Below, piece after piece: positions 1-7,490 of a DNA stretch of 64,000 bases. A program made the translations under genes and the position numbers. Numbering within the stretch: position 1 is the stretch's first letter; each line of letters opens with the position of its first letter. Source of the DNA: UBA6055 sp965214085 (lineage in GTDB: Bacteria > Chloroflexota > Anaerolineae > Aggregatilineales > Phototrophicaceae); the NCBI GenBank assembly GCA_965214085.1, contig OZ243937.1, positions 4,030,001 to 4,094,000 on the forward strand, in the 5' to 3' direction. The notes beneath the pieces are model-generated. The model was not told the DNA's origin and searched no databases. It saw nothing but the letters and a program-made list of their open reading frames with translations.

Positions 1-140
1 GTGCCTGTAGCCTTGGCGCGCTGGACGCCGACAACGTGAATTCATCTGGTAGGTCGCGCAATAGCGGAGAGGGGCTGAACAGAGAAAATCCCGGTACAAC
101 ATATCGGTTTGGAAGGTTGTAGTTTTGAGGAGCTGTGATC

Positions 141-1427
141 ATGAGAAGTCCAATTAGCAGACGCGACTTTTTGAAGGCATCGGGGGGCTTGGCTGCGGGT
201 AGCTTACTCGCTTCCGGCTTGCCTGCCTTCGCTCAGGACGGCGTCACCATCCGTTCTCATACCCGTACCGGCCGACAAGCGGACGAACAAAACTACTGGG
301 CTGAGATATTCAACGAAGACAATGCCGGTGAGATTACCGCCGTGATTGAAGACTTCCCTAACACGGAGTATTTTCAGAAGATCAACACGCTGGCGGCTGG
401 TGACACATTAGGCGATGCCTACTGGATTTCGTCGATTGAGGGTTACTTCCGGCTGGCGGCGACCGGCGTCGCCCGGCCGCTTGACGACCTGATCGCAGAA
501 TCAGGTTATGCTCTGGACGAGCACTATGAGACGACCACGTCCGCCGCGCGCCTGAACGGGCAGTTGTACGGCATCCCCATTCTGGCGCACCCGGGCCGCG
601 TCGGCATATTCTATAACAAGACACTCTTTGATGATGCCGGCGTCGATTACCCGGACGACACCTGGACCTATGACGATTTGCTGGCTGCCGCCATCGAACT
701 GAACGACCCCGACCGGCGCATCTGGGGCTTCATGGAGCCGGGCGCCTACTTCTCTTCGATCGTGTACATCCGCGCCTGGGGCGGTGATACGCTCAACGCC
801 GAGGGCACGGAATCACTGCTGAATACGGAAGAAGCCAAAGCCGCGCTGCGTTACCAGAGCGCGCTCTACACCGAGCATGGGGTGGCGCCGGCGCCAGGCA
901 TGACCGGGCAAGGCGCCAATCAGCTCTTCGCCGCCAATCAATTGGCTATGTTCCAGAATGGCTTCTGGGGCAGCAGCGTTGCGCAATTGTTGGAGGACCC
1001 CAGCGTGCTAGGAGTCGCGCCGATGCCGATTGGTCCCTCCGGCCAACGGGGCAGCATGTTCGAGTTTGATCCGCTTTGTGTCTCCAGCTCCAGCGAGAAC
1101 CCGGCCGAAGCCTTCAAGTTTATAGATCGCAATACCAACCACGAGGCTCAACTGCGCGCTACCTTGACCTATAACGTGACCTCGAGCCGGCCAGCGGTCA
1201 TGGCTCACGAAGGTGTACAAGAAAGTGACACCTTAAGGGTATTCAGCGGCGTCATGGAAGAAGCTATGCCTTTGGTCCTGCCGGCGAACTTCCGTGAGAC
1301 AGAACACTTCAAGTTTGTCGGCGACAATTTGCAGGCGCTTTGGCTGGGCTTGGCGACTGTGGACGACATCATTGAAGACGTCAATTCCGGCGCCCAAGCC
1401 ATCCTCGACAAACCCGCGCTCGCTTAG
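141..1427 (+). CDS. Sugar ABC transporter substrate-binding protein (Tat-exported)
   Basis: Extracellular solute-binding protein of the family-1 (sugar) type, which captures substrate outside the membrane and hands it to the permease pair encoded downstream. The N-terminus carries a twin-arginine signal (SRRDFLK, then a hydrophobic stretch ending near AFA-QDG). About 428 residues, normal for the family. I chose ATG 141 over the in-frame GTG 135 because GAGGAG at 127-132 lies 8 bases before the ATG but only 2 before the GTG. It is the first gene of a probable importer operon that an insertion sequence now separates from its permeases. No ATPase is encoded nearby; such importers often share one. 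The substrate cannot be read from sequence. Confidence 0.9.
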   Translation: MRSPISRRDFLKASGGLAAGSLLASGLPAFAQDGVTIRSHTRTGRQADEQNYWAEIFNEDNAGEITAVIEDFPNTEYFQKINTLAAGDTLGDAYWISSIEGYFRLAATGVARPLDDLIAESGYALDEHYETTTSAARLNGQLYGIPILAHPGRVGIFYNKTLFDDAGVDYPDDTWTYDDLLAAAIELNDPDRRIWGFMEPGAYFSSIVYIRAWGGDTLNAEGTESLLNTEEAKAALRYQSALYTEHGVAPAPGMTGQGANQLFAANQLAMFQNGFWGSSVAQLLEDPSVLGVAPMPIGPSGQRGSMFEFDPLCVSSSSENPAEAFKFIDRNTNHEAQLRATLTYNVTSSRPAVMAHEGVQESDTLRVFSGVMEEAMPLVLPANFRETEHFKFVGDNLQALWLGLATVDDIIEDVNSGAQAILDKPALA

Positions 1428-1437
1428 CGCGCGATTA

Positions 1438-1471
1438 CAGGTGTGAAGGTCGTCGTTGATCTTCACACCTG
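1438..1471. terminator. Strong hairpin after the binding-protein gene
   Basis: An 11-bp perfect inverted repeat (CAGGTGTGAAG / CTTCACACCTG) that can extend by G-T and Watson-Crick pairs to about 15 bp around a TCGT loop. It lies 11 bases after the stop codon. It is followed by a T-rich stretch rather than a clean T run, so it may be a terminator or a 3' stabiliser that keeps the binding-protein transcript more abundant than the permease transcript. Confidence 0.55.
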
Positions 1472-1550
1472 CTTTGCTGGCTTTGTCTTGCGCGCGTAAG
1501 ACCGCAGAAGTTGGCGTATGACCGCGATGATAAAACAACGCTTGGGTTTG

Positions 1551-1583
1551 AGTACCTGTATAGTCTCAGATTATAATGGGATG
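1551..1583 (+). repeat. Left target duplication and terminal inverted repeat of the IS
   Basis: AGTACC (1551-1556) is the left copy of the target duplication. 1557-1583 is the left inverted repeat, whose first nine bases match the right end exactly. Confidence 0.85.
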
Positions 1584-2555
1584 ATCTCACATAGCCAAAA
1601 GGAAGCCCTATGGGACAGGTTCTACACCCGCGCGCCACAACGACGGAGGCAACCCGCCGAGAAATCCAAAATAGTCAAGAGAGCATAGCCAAGCTGGCCA
1701 AGCGCTTCGGCATCAACCCCAAAACCGTCGCGAAATGGAAGAAGCGCGCCTCCGTCAAAGACCGGCCGATGGGTCCCAAGAATCCCCGATCCACCGTCTT
1801 GAGCCAGCAAGAGGAAGATATAATCCTGGCCTTCCGTATCAAGACTCTGCTGCCCCTGGATGACTGCCTCTACGCCCTGCAAGAGACCATACCGCATCTG
1901 ACCCGCTCCAGCTTGCATCGCTGCTTCAAGCGGCATGGCGTCAACCGACTGCCCGAATCGGAAAGCAAACCGGCCAAGAAGAAGCGCTTCAAGAACTATC
2001 CCATCGGCTACTTTCATCTGGACTTCTGCCAAGTCAGAACTGACCAGGGCAAGCTCTATCTCTTTGTCGCCATTGACCGGACATCCAAGTTTGTCTTCGC
2101 TGAACTGCGTCAAAGCGCTAAACGCGAGGACGCTTGCGCCTTCCTGCGCCGCCTGATCGAAGTCGTACCCTACAAGATTCATACCATCTTGACCGACAAT
2201 GGCACTCAGTTTACCCATCAAGCGCGGTCGGGGCGCAAAAGCAAGCTGGCCTTTGATAAAATATGCCAAGCGCAGGGGATTGAACATCGCTTGACCAAAC
2301 CTTATCATCCTTGGACCAACGGACAAGTCGAGCGCATGAACCGGAGTATCAAAGAGAAGACAGTCTATCGATACTTTTACCAAAGTCATGAGGAACTGCG
2401 TCAGCACCTGGAGTTGTTCTTGCAAGCCTACAACTATGGCAAAAGGCTGAAGGCGCTGAAGGGGCGAAGTCCTTATGAATACATCTGTGATTGCTGGCGA
2501 GAAACCCCGGAGCGGTTTCAGCAAAACCCATACCACCTTAATGCGGGACTATACA
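1557..2555 (+). mobile_element. IS481-family insertion sequence, 999 bp
   Basis: A complete element bounded by imperfect 27-bp terminal inverted repeats (20 of 27 match) that begin 5'-TGTATAGTC, the TGT...ACA ends usual for IS481. It carries one transposase gene. The six bases AGTACC occur directly outside both ends (1551-1556 and 2556-2561) as a target-site duplication. It is inserted in the first codons of the sugar permease gene. The intact ends and duplication suggest a fairly recent insertion. Confidence 0.9.
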
Positions 2556-2809
2556 AGTACCCCCTTGACACTGAGCCAGAGGGAGGCCATTCAGGGGCTT
2601 ATCTATATCTCTCCCTGGATCTTTGGCTTTCTGATCTTCACTGTTGGCCCCATGATCGCCTCCGGCTACCTAAGCCTCACCGAATACAATATTGTTACCG
2701 AGCCGCGCTTTGCCGGTTTAAGCAATTACGAATACATGGTCGAGGACAGATTGTTCTGGAAATCTGTCGAGAATACCCTTTATTACACGGTCATATTTGT
2801 GCCCATTAG
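1610..2809 (+). CDS. IS481-family DDE transposase
   Basis: Cut-and-paste transposase with an N-terminal helix-turn-helix (about residues 15-90) and an rve integrase core. The likely catalytic triad is D138 (HLDF), D196 (TDNGTQF) and E241 (QVERMNR), followed by the conserved arginine-rich helix. ATG 1610 has AAGGAAG just upstream. Family members usually end soon after an NP(Y/H)H...GL motif. Here that motif (NPYHLNAGLY) reaches the terminal repeat with no stop codon, so the frame continues about 85 codons into the host permease gene in the wrong frame. The last part of the 399-residue product is therefore not transposase. The overlap with the permease start at 2541 is a consequence of insertion. 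Confidence 0.9.
   Translation: MGQVLHPRATTTEATRREIQNSQESIAKLAKRFGINPKTVAKWKKRASVKDRPMGPKNPRSTVLSQQEEDIILAFRIKTLLPLDDCLYALQETIPHLTRSSLHRCFKRHGVNRLPESESKPAKKKRFKNYPIGYFHLDFCQVRTDQGKLYLFVAIDRTSKFVFAELRQSAKREDACAFLRRLIEVVPYKIHTILTDNGTQFTHQARSGRKSKLAFDKICQAQGIEHRLTKPYHPWTNGQVERMNRSIKEKTVYRYFYQSHEELRQHLELFLQAYNYGKRLKALKGRSPYEYICDCWRETPERFQQNPYHLNAGLYKYPLDTEPEGGHSGAYLYLSLDLWLSDLHCWPHDRLRLPKPHRIQYCYRAALCRFKQLRIHGRGQIVLEICREYPLLHGHICAH
2529..2561 (-). repeat. Right terminal inverted repeat and target duplication of the IS
   Basis: 2529-2555 is the right inverted repeat; AGTACC at 2556-2561 is the second copy of the target duplication. The repeat also contains ATG 2541, which is in frame with the interrupted permease. 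Confidence 0.85.
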
Positions 2810-3482
2810 CATCGTCTGCTCGCTGGGGCTGGCTATGCTGCTTAACCAAAATATCCGCGGCCGGATCGCGCTGCGGACGCTGTATTTCTTGCCCTCGGTC
2901 ACACCGGTTGTGGCCACGGCATTTCTGTGGGTTTGGATTTTCCAGCCGCAGATCGGTTTGGCCAACACCTTGATTTCTCATCTGGGGCTCGGCAGTGGTC
3001 CTGGTTGGCTGTCGCACCCCGGCTCTTCCAAGCCGGCGCTTATCATCATGAGCTTATGGGGCGCTGTGGGCGGCAACCAGATGCTGATCTTCCTCGCCGG
3101 CTTGCAAGGCATCCCCAAAGAGCTGTACGAATCCGCGGATATCGATGGCGCCGGCGGCTGGTCGAAGTTCCGCTACATCACCGTGCCCAGCATTTCGCCG
3201 GTCATCTTGTTTAATACGGTTCTGGGTGTGATCATCGCCCTGCAAATGTTCACGCTGGTATATGTGGCGACGTCTGGCGTTCAGCAGCAATTCTCACCGG
3301 GCGGGCCGCTCTATTCGACCTTGTTCTATGTCCTGCATCTTTACAACAGCGCCTTTGATTATTGGGAAATGGGTTATGCGTCGGCGCTGGCTTGGGTCTT
3401 CTTCATCATCGTGCTTGCCATAACCGGCGGGCAAATGTGGCTGTCTCGCCGCTGGGTCTATTATGAAGGACAAGACAACTGA
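2541..3482 (+). CDS. Sugar ABC permease, MalF type, start replaced by IS end
   Basis: Inner-membrane permease of the binding-protein-dependent sugar importer family with about six membrane spans and an EAA-loop region near GIPKELYESADIDGAG. The gene originally began upstream of the insertion sequence. Joining the bases before the left target duplication to those after the right one gives an uninterrupted frame from ATG 1518 or 1527 (MIKQRLGL, then ST, then PLTLSQREAIQGL). The IS end supplies a replacement in-frame ATG at 2541 (MRDYTST), so the product loses only a few N-terminal residues. No good ribosome-binding site precedes 2541; an in-frame ATG at 2475 inside the transposase is the alternative. 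It probably still encodes a working permease, but expression now depends on the IS. Confidence 0.85.
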   Translation: MRDYTSTPLTLSQREAIQGLIYISPWIFGFLIFTVGPMIASGYLSLTEYNIVTEPRFAGLSNYEYMVEDRLFWKSVENTLYYTVIFVPISIVCSLGLAMLLNQNIRGRIALRTLYFLPSVTPVVATAFLWVWIFQPQIGLANTLISHLGLGSGPGWLSHPGSSKPALIIMSLWGAVGGNQMLIFLAGLQGIPKELYESADIDGAGGWSKFRYITVPSISPVILFNTVLGVIIALQMFTLVYVATSGVQQQFSPGGPLYSTLFYVLHLYNSAFDYWEMGYASALAWVFFIIVLAITGGQMWLSRRWVYYEGQDN

Positions 3483-3516
3483 TGGCGGACGGGCATCATA
3501 CTGAGGGCATACCGCA

Positions 3517-4386
3517 TTGTTAAGCGAAATTTTGCCTGCTTGGCGGGTTAAGCGAATCGGCCGTAACATCCTGCTCTACGCGTTTGCTTACGGGCTGACC
3601 TTGATCTTCGCGCTGCCATTCTTGTGGGCGCTGTCTTCGTCCTTGAAACCGGTGAATGAGCTTTTCCTCTGGCCGCCGCAATTCGTACCCAAGACTTGGC
3701 AATGGAATAACTACATAGAAATTTGGGAGTTTGCGCCCCTGGCGCGCTTCTTCATCAACACGGTATACGTAACCCTGTTTACGGTCATTGGCCGCGTAGG
3801 CTCCGCCGCCATAGTCGCTTACGGCTTCGCGCGCTTCCGCTTCCCTTATCGGAATGTGCTTTTCATTCTGGTGCTGAGCACGCTCATGCTGCCCTATCAA
3901 GTCACCATCATTCCGACATTCTTGCTCTTTAAGGCGCTGGGCTGGCTGGATACTTATAATCCGCTGATCATCCCCCATTGGTTAGGCGGCGGCGCCTTCG
4001 CCATTTTTCTCTTCCGACAATTCTTCATGACGATTCCCAAAGACCTGGACGAAGCGGCGAAAATCGACGGCGCGAATTCGCTCTGGATTTTCCTGCGCAT
4101 TATTGTCCCCCTTTCCAAGCCCGTGCTCATTACCATGGTCCTCATTGCTTTCCTGGATACCTGGAACGACTTCTTCGGCCCGCTGATCTATCTCAATTCG
4201 CCGGAGAAGTACACGCTGTCGCTGGGCTTAGCGAACTTCAAGCGGGTGGCGACCGCCGGCGGCCGGGCGACCGAGCATCTGCTCATGGCGGCGTCGATGG
4301 TCATGACGCTGCCTAGCATTGTCATCTTCGTGCTCTTGCAGCGCTGGTATATCGAAGGGGTGGTATTCTCTTCAGGCAGCAAGTAA
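3517..4386 (+). CDS. Sugar ABC permease, MalG type
   Basis: Second permease of the importer, with six predicted membrane spans and the EAA motif (DLDEAAKIDGANSLWIFLRIIVPLSKP). I use TTG 3517 because GAGGG at 3503-3507 is 9 bases upstream. A more typical ATG at 3482 overlaps the preceding stop (TGATG) but opens only a 13-codon frame, and a stop at 3502-3504 blocks extension of the main frame. A small frameshift near the start is therefore possible. It pairs with the MalF-type permease just upstream; the energising ATPase is not in this window. Confidence 0.88.
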   Translation: MLSEILPAWRVKRIGRNILLYAFAYGLTLIFALPFLWALSSSLKPVNELFLWPPQFVPKTWQWNNYIEIWEFAPLARFFINTVYVTLFTVIGRVGSAAIVAYGFARFRFPYRNVLFILVLSTLMLPYQVTIIPTFLLFKALGWLDTYNPLIIPHWLGGGAFAIFLFRQFFMTIPKDLDEAAKIDGANSLWIFLRIIVPLSKPVLITMVLIAFLDTWNDFFGPLIYLNSPEKYTLSLGLANFKRVATAGGRATEHLLMAASMVMTLPSIVIFVLLQRWYIEGVVFSSGSK

Positions 4387-4451
4387 CCCTGTCCAAAATC
4401 GAAAGCTGAATTTGATGTCGGCGCTTTAGCGCGTGAGGAGTAGCTCAACGA

Positions 4452-5474
4452 ATGAAGAACACCAGCATTCTATTCACGGGACCCGATCAAATCGAGCTGA
4501 GCCAGATCGACAGCGAATTCCTGCCGCTGGGCGAGCATGAGGTGCTGGCGCAGACGCGCTACTCGCTCATCAGCGCCGGCACCGAGCTGGCCTGTTTGTC
4601 CGGCGTGGAAGCCTGGTTCAGTTTCCCGCAGGCGCCCGGTTACGCCTCGATAAGCGAGGTGGTCGATGTCGGCGCGGGCGTCAGCGGCATATCACCCGGC
4701 GACATCGTCTACAGCATGGGCAGGCACAGTCAGTACCAAGTCCTGGACACAGCAAATCCCAGAACGCTCTGCATCAAAGCGCCGGCCGGCATGAATCTGG
4801 CGCAGGCCGTCTTCACGCGTATGATCTGCGTGGCTTTCACCGCCTTGCGCGTTTCGGCCATCGAACTGGGCGATTATGTCGCGGTGACCGGCTTGGGCTT
4901 GGTGGGCAACTTCGCCGCGCAGCTGGCCGCTTTGCAGGGCGGGCGCGTCATCGGGCTGGATCTCAGCCAACGGCGCGTCGAGCTGGCGCGGGAATGCGGC
5001 ATCGACCATGCGCTGGTGATAGACCCGTCAACCATCGAAGCGGAAGTCGCGGCAATTACGGGTGGCGCTGGCGTGACCACGCTGATCGAGGCCACCGGCA
5101 ATCCGCGCGCGCTGCCGCCCGCGCTGCCGCTGGTAGGGCGCTTTGGCGAGGTGATCTTGCTGGGTACGCCGCGCGGCGCTTATGAAAGCGATTTGACCGA
5201 GGTGCTGCGCCACGTTCACCTTGACGGCTTGGGCAATGTGACTTTCAAAGGCGCGCATGAGTGGCGCTATCCCGTGCCGCGCAACGCCTTCGTCAAGCAT
5301 TCGATAGGGCGCAATGCCGAGCTGGCGCTGCGGCTGATTCGGTCCGGCGAGCTGCAAGTGGCGCCGCTGCACAGTCATACGCTCAAGCCGGAGCAAGCTG
5401 AACAAGCGTATCAGGGGCTGAAGCACAAGAAAGAAGAGTACATAGGCGTCGTATTCGACTGGAGCGATATCTAG
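4452..5474 (+). CDS. Medium-chain dehydrogenase/reductase (zinc-type ADH fold)
   Basis: 340-residue MDR-superfamily oxidoreductase with an N-terminal GroES-like domain and an NAD(P)-binding Rossmann domain (GLGLVGNFAAQLAALQGG, about residues 150-170). The region around residues 38-50 reads SLISAGTEL with no cysteine-histidine zinc site, as in BchC-like and other zinc-less MDR branches, so catalytic zinc is doubtful. GAGGAG at 4435-4440 precedes ATG 4452. Co-directional with the sugar importer, 65 bases behind it, it probably oxidises or reduces the imported polyol or sugar. Its 3' end converges on the next operon with 23 bases between them. Confidence 0.8.
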   Translation: MKNTSILFTGPDQIELSQIDSEFLPLGEHEVLAQTRYSLISAGTELACLSGVEAWFSFPQAPGYASISEVVDVGAGVSGISPGDIVYSMGRHSQYQVLDTANPRTLCIKAPAGMNLAQAVFTRMICVAFTALRVSAIELGDYVAVTGLGLVGNFAAQLAALQGGRVIGLDLSQRRVELARECGIDHALVIDPSTIEAEVAAITGGAGVTTLIEATGNPRALPPALPLVGRFGEVILLGTPRGAYESDLTEVLRHVHLDGLGNVTFKGAHEWRYPVPRNAFVKHSIGRNAELALRLIRSGELQVAPLHSHTLKPEQAEQAYQGLKHKKEEYIGVVFDWSDI

Positions 5475-5497
5475 CTGCTCGGCAGATCGTGGCGCGC

Positions 5498-6385
5498 CTA
5501 TTCCCCACGCAGGCGCGGGTCGAGGATATCGCGCAAGCCGTCGCCGATAAAGTTGAAAGCCATGACCAGGCTGGCGATGGCCAAACCCGGGAAGAGCCAC
5601 ATCCACCACTGGTCGAAATAATTGATGCCGATGCTGACCATGCGCCCCCATTCCGGCGAAGACGGCTCGGGACCCAAGCCGATGAAGCTCAAAGCGGCGA
5701 AGCTGATGATGGCCGTGCCGATATCAAGCGTGGCCAGGATGACAGCCGGCGCGATGCAATTGGGCAAAATGGTGCGGAAAAGTACATAGAAGCCGCCAGC
5801 GCCGACGCTTTGTGCCGCCTCGACATACTCCTGTGACTTGACCTCCAGAACCAGCCCTCTGAGTATTCTGGCGTAGCGCGGCCACCAAACTGCGCTCAGC
5901 GCCAGCACGGCATTCTGAATATCGGGCCCCAGCGCGGCGGTGACGGCCATCGCAAGGATGATAAAGGGAAAAGCCATAAACAGTTCTGTCAGGCGCATCA
6001 GCAGTTCGTCCAACAAGCCGCCAGCATACCCGGCGACAGCGCCGATCACGACGCCCAGTGTGCTGCCGATGATGATGACCATTAAGCCGGCGGGAATGGT
6101 GATGCGCGAACCCCATAGCACGCGGCTGAAGATGTCGCGCCCCAACTCGTCCGAGCCCATGAAGAATAGCGCGTTCGGCGTTTGCAGGCGGTTCGCCAAG
6201 TCCTGTTTCAACGGCTCGACTGGGGCGACATGCGGCGCGATGAAAGCCGTTAGCACCCAGAGGACGACGATAATGAGACCGATCAAGACCAGGGGGTTGC
6301 GCCGCAGGTGATACAGCGCCTGCTGCCCCCGGCTAGGCGACTCGAATTCGCGGGTCAAGGAAGAAGTAGAGGATATCGACGACAA
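5498..6385 (-). CDS. Peptide/opine-type ABC permease, DppC/OppC family
   Basis: 295-residue inner-membrane permease with five to six spans, the N-terminal OppC-like segment (NPLVLIGLIIVV) and the EAA loop (EAAQSVGAGGFYVLFRTILPNC). It is the last gene of a three-gene minus-strand operon, and its assigned start overlaps the upstream DppB-like gene by 53 bases. Because the overlap is long, an internal start is possible. It would form a heterodimer with the DppB-like subunit. No DppD/DppF ATPases follow. Confidence 0.88.
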   Translation of the reverse strand: MSSISSTSSLTREFESPSRGQQALYHLRRNPLVLIGLIIVVLWVLTAFIAPHVAPVEPLKQDLANRLQTPNALFFMGSDELGRDIFSRVLWGSRITIPAGLMVIIIGSTLGVVIGAVAGYAGGLLDELLMRLTELFMAFPFIILAMAVTAALGPDIQNAVLALSAVWWPRYARILRGLVLEVKSQEYVEAAQSVGAGGFYVLFRTILPNCIAPAVILATLDIGTAIISFAALSFIGLGPEPSSPEWGRMVSIGINYFDQWWMWLFPGLAIASLVMAFNFIGDGLRDILDPRLRGE

Positions 6386-7352
6386 AATTCACTCCGACAT
6401 AAATGAAGGCGAAGAGCAGGCTGACGCCCATGATCGCCGGGAAGTCTTGCGATGTGCTGGCGATGAACATATAGGAGCCGATGCCTGGATAAGCGAAGAT
6501 GGATTCGATCAGAATTGAGCCGACCAGCAGATTGCCATAGGACAAGCCGATGACCGTAACTACCGGGATCAGCGAATTGCGCATGCCGTGGATGCCGATC
6601 ACATAACGCTCGCGCAAGCCCTTGGAGCGGGCGGTGCGCATATAATCCTGATTCAACACCTCCAGCAGGGAGGAGCGGGTAATGCGCGAGATGATGCCGC
6701 TGATGTATAGCGCCAGCGTCAGCGCCGGTAAGATGAGATGCGAAAACGCGTTGCTGAAAGTCTTCCAGTCGCCATTAAGGAGAGCATCCACAGTGAACAT
6801 GCCTGTGACTGTTGGCGGCGGGCGCATGATGATTTTGAGCCGGCCCGGCCCCGCGGCGATGCCCAATTGGGCATAAAAGACATTCAAGAGAACCAAGCCA
6901 ATCAAGAAGACCGGAAAGCTGATGCCGATCAAGGCGACCACGCGCGCGAAATAATCCGCCCAACTGTCCTTCCAAATGGCGGATACAAGACCAAGCCCCA
7001 CGCCCAGCGCCACGCCATAGACGATGCCAAGCGTCGCCAATTCTATCGTCGCGGGCAAGCGCCGGCTGATATCTTCGCCGACTGCTTTGCGCGTTTTGAT
7101 CGACGTGCCCATATCGCCCTGCAGCAGGTTGCCAAGGTAGGTCAGGTATTGCTCGTGCAGGGGTTTGTCCAAGCCCCACTTCTTGCGGAAGGCGGCGATG
7201 GTGTCTTCATCATTGAGCGCATTCGGGGGCAGGTTGGCGATGATGGGATCGGCCGGTATGGCGTTGGCGATGATGAAGGAAACCACGGTGATGCCCAACA
7301 AGATAGGTACCACTAGCAGCAAACGGCGGATGAAATAGCGAATGAAGCTCAT
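6333..7352 (-). CDS. Peptide/opine-type ABC permease, DppB/OppB family
   Basis: 339-residue permease beginning MSFIRYFIRRLLLVVPILLG, the typical DppB opening, followed by periplasmic segment ADPIIANLPPNA and the conserved EAA region (RTARSKGLRERYVIGIHGMRNSLIPVVT). Second gene of the operon; 138 bases separate it from the binding protein. Substrates of the family include di- and oligopeptides, nickel and some sugars or opines, so the substrate is open. Confidence 0.9.
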   Translation of the reverse strand: MSFIRYFIRRLLLVVPILLGITVVSFIIANAIPADPIIANLPPNALNDEDTIAAFRKKWGLDKPLHEQYLTYLGNLLQGDMGTSIKTRKAVGEDISRRLPATIELATLGIVYGVALGVGLGLVSAIWKDSWADYFARVVALIGISFPVFLIGLVLLNVFYAQLGIAAGPGRLKIIMRPPPTVTGMFTVDALLNGDWKTFSNAFSHLILPALTLALYISGIISRITRSSLLEVLNQDYMRTARSKGLRERYVIGIHGMRNSLIPVVTVIGLSYGNLLVGSILIESIFAYPGIGSYMFIASTSQDFPAIMGVSLLFAFIYVGVNFVVDILYFFLDPRIRVA

Positions 7353-7490
7353 GGACAGCCAATCAAGATTTTAGCAACCAAGCCTAGTGTAACACATCTA
7401 GGTTGGGACTATTTACGATGCCGCAAAATTAAAGAGAGCGAGCCACCGGCCCGCCCCTATACGCATTCAGAAACGACTTTCGCGGCGACG

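Noticed and set aside
1..134. Possible 3' end of an upstream gene
   Set aside because: No open frame with recognisable protein and no clear promoter; I see nothing assignable.
1622..2536. Long minus-strand open frame (304 codons) opposite the transposase
   Set aside because: It mirrors the transposase codons, has no family motifs and would destroy a clear DDE transposase.
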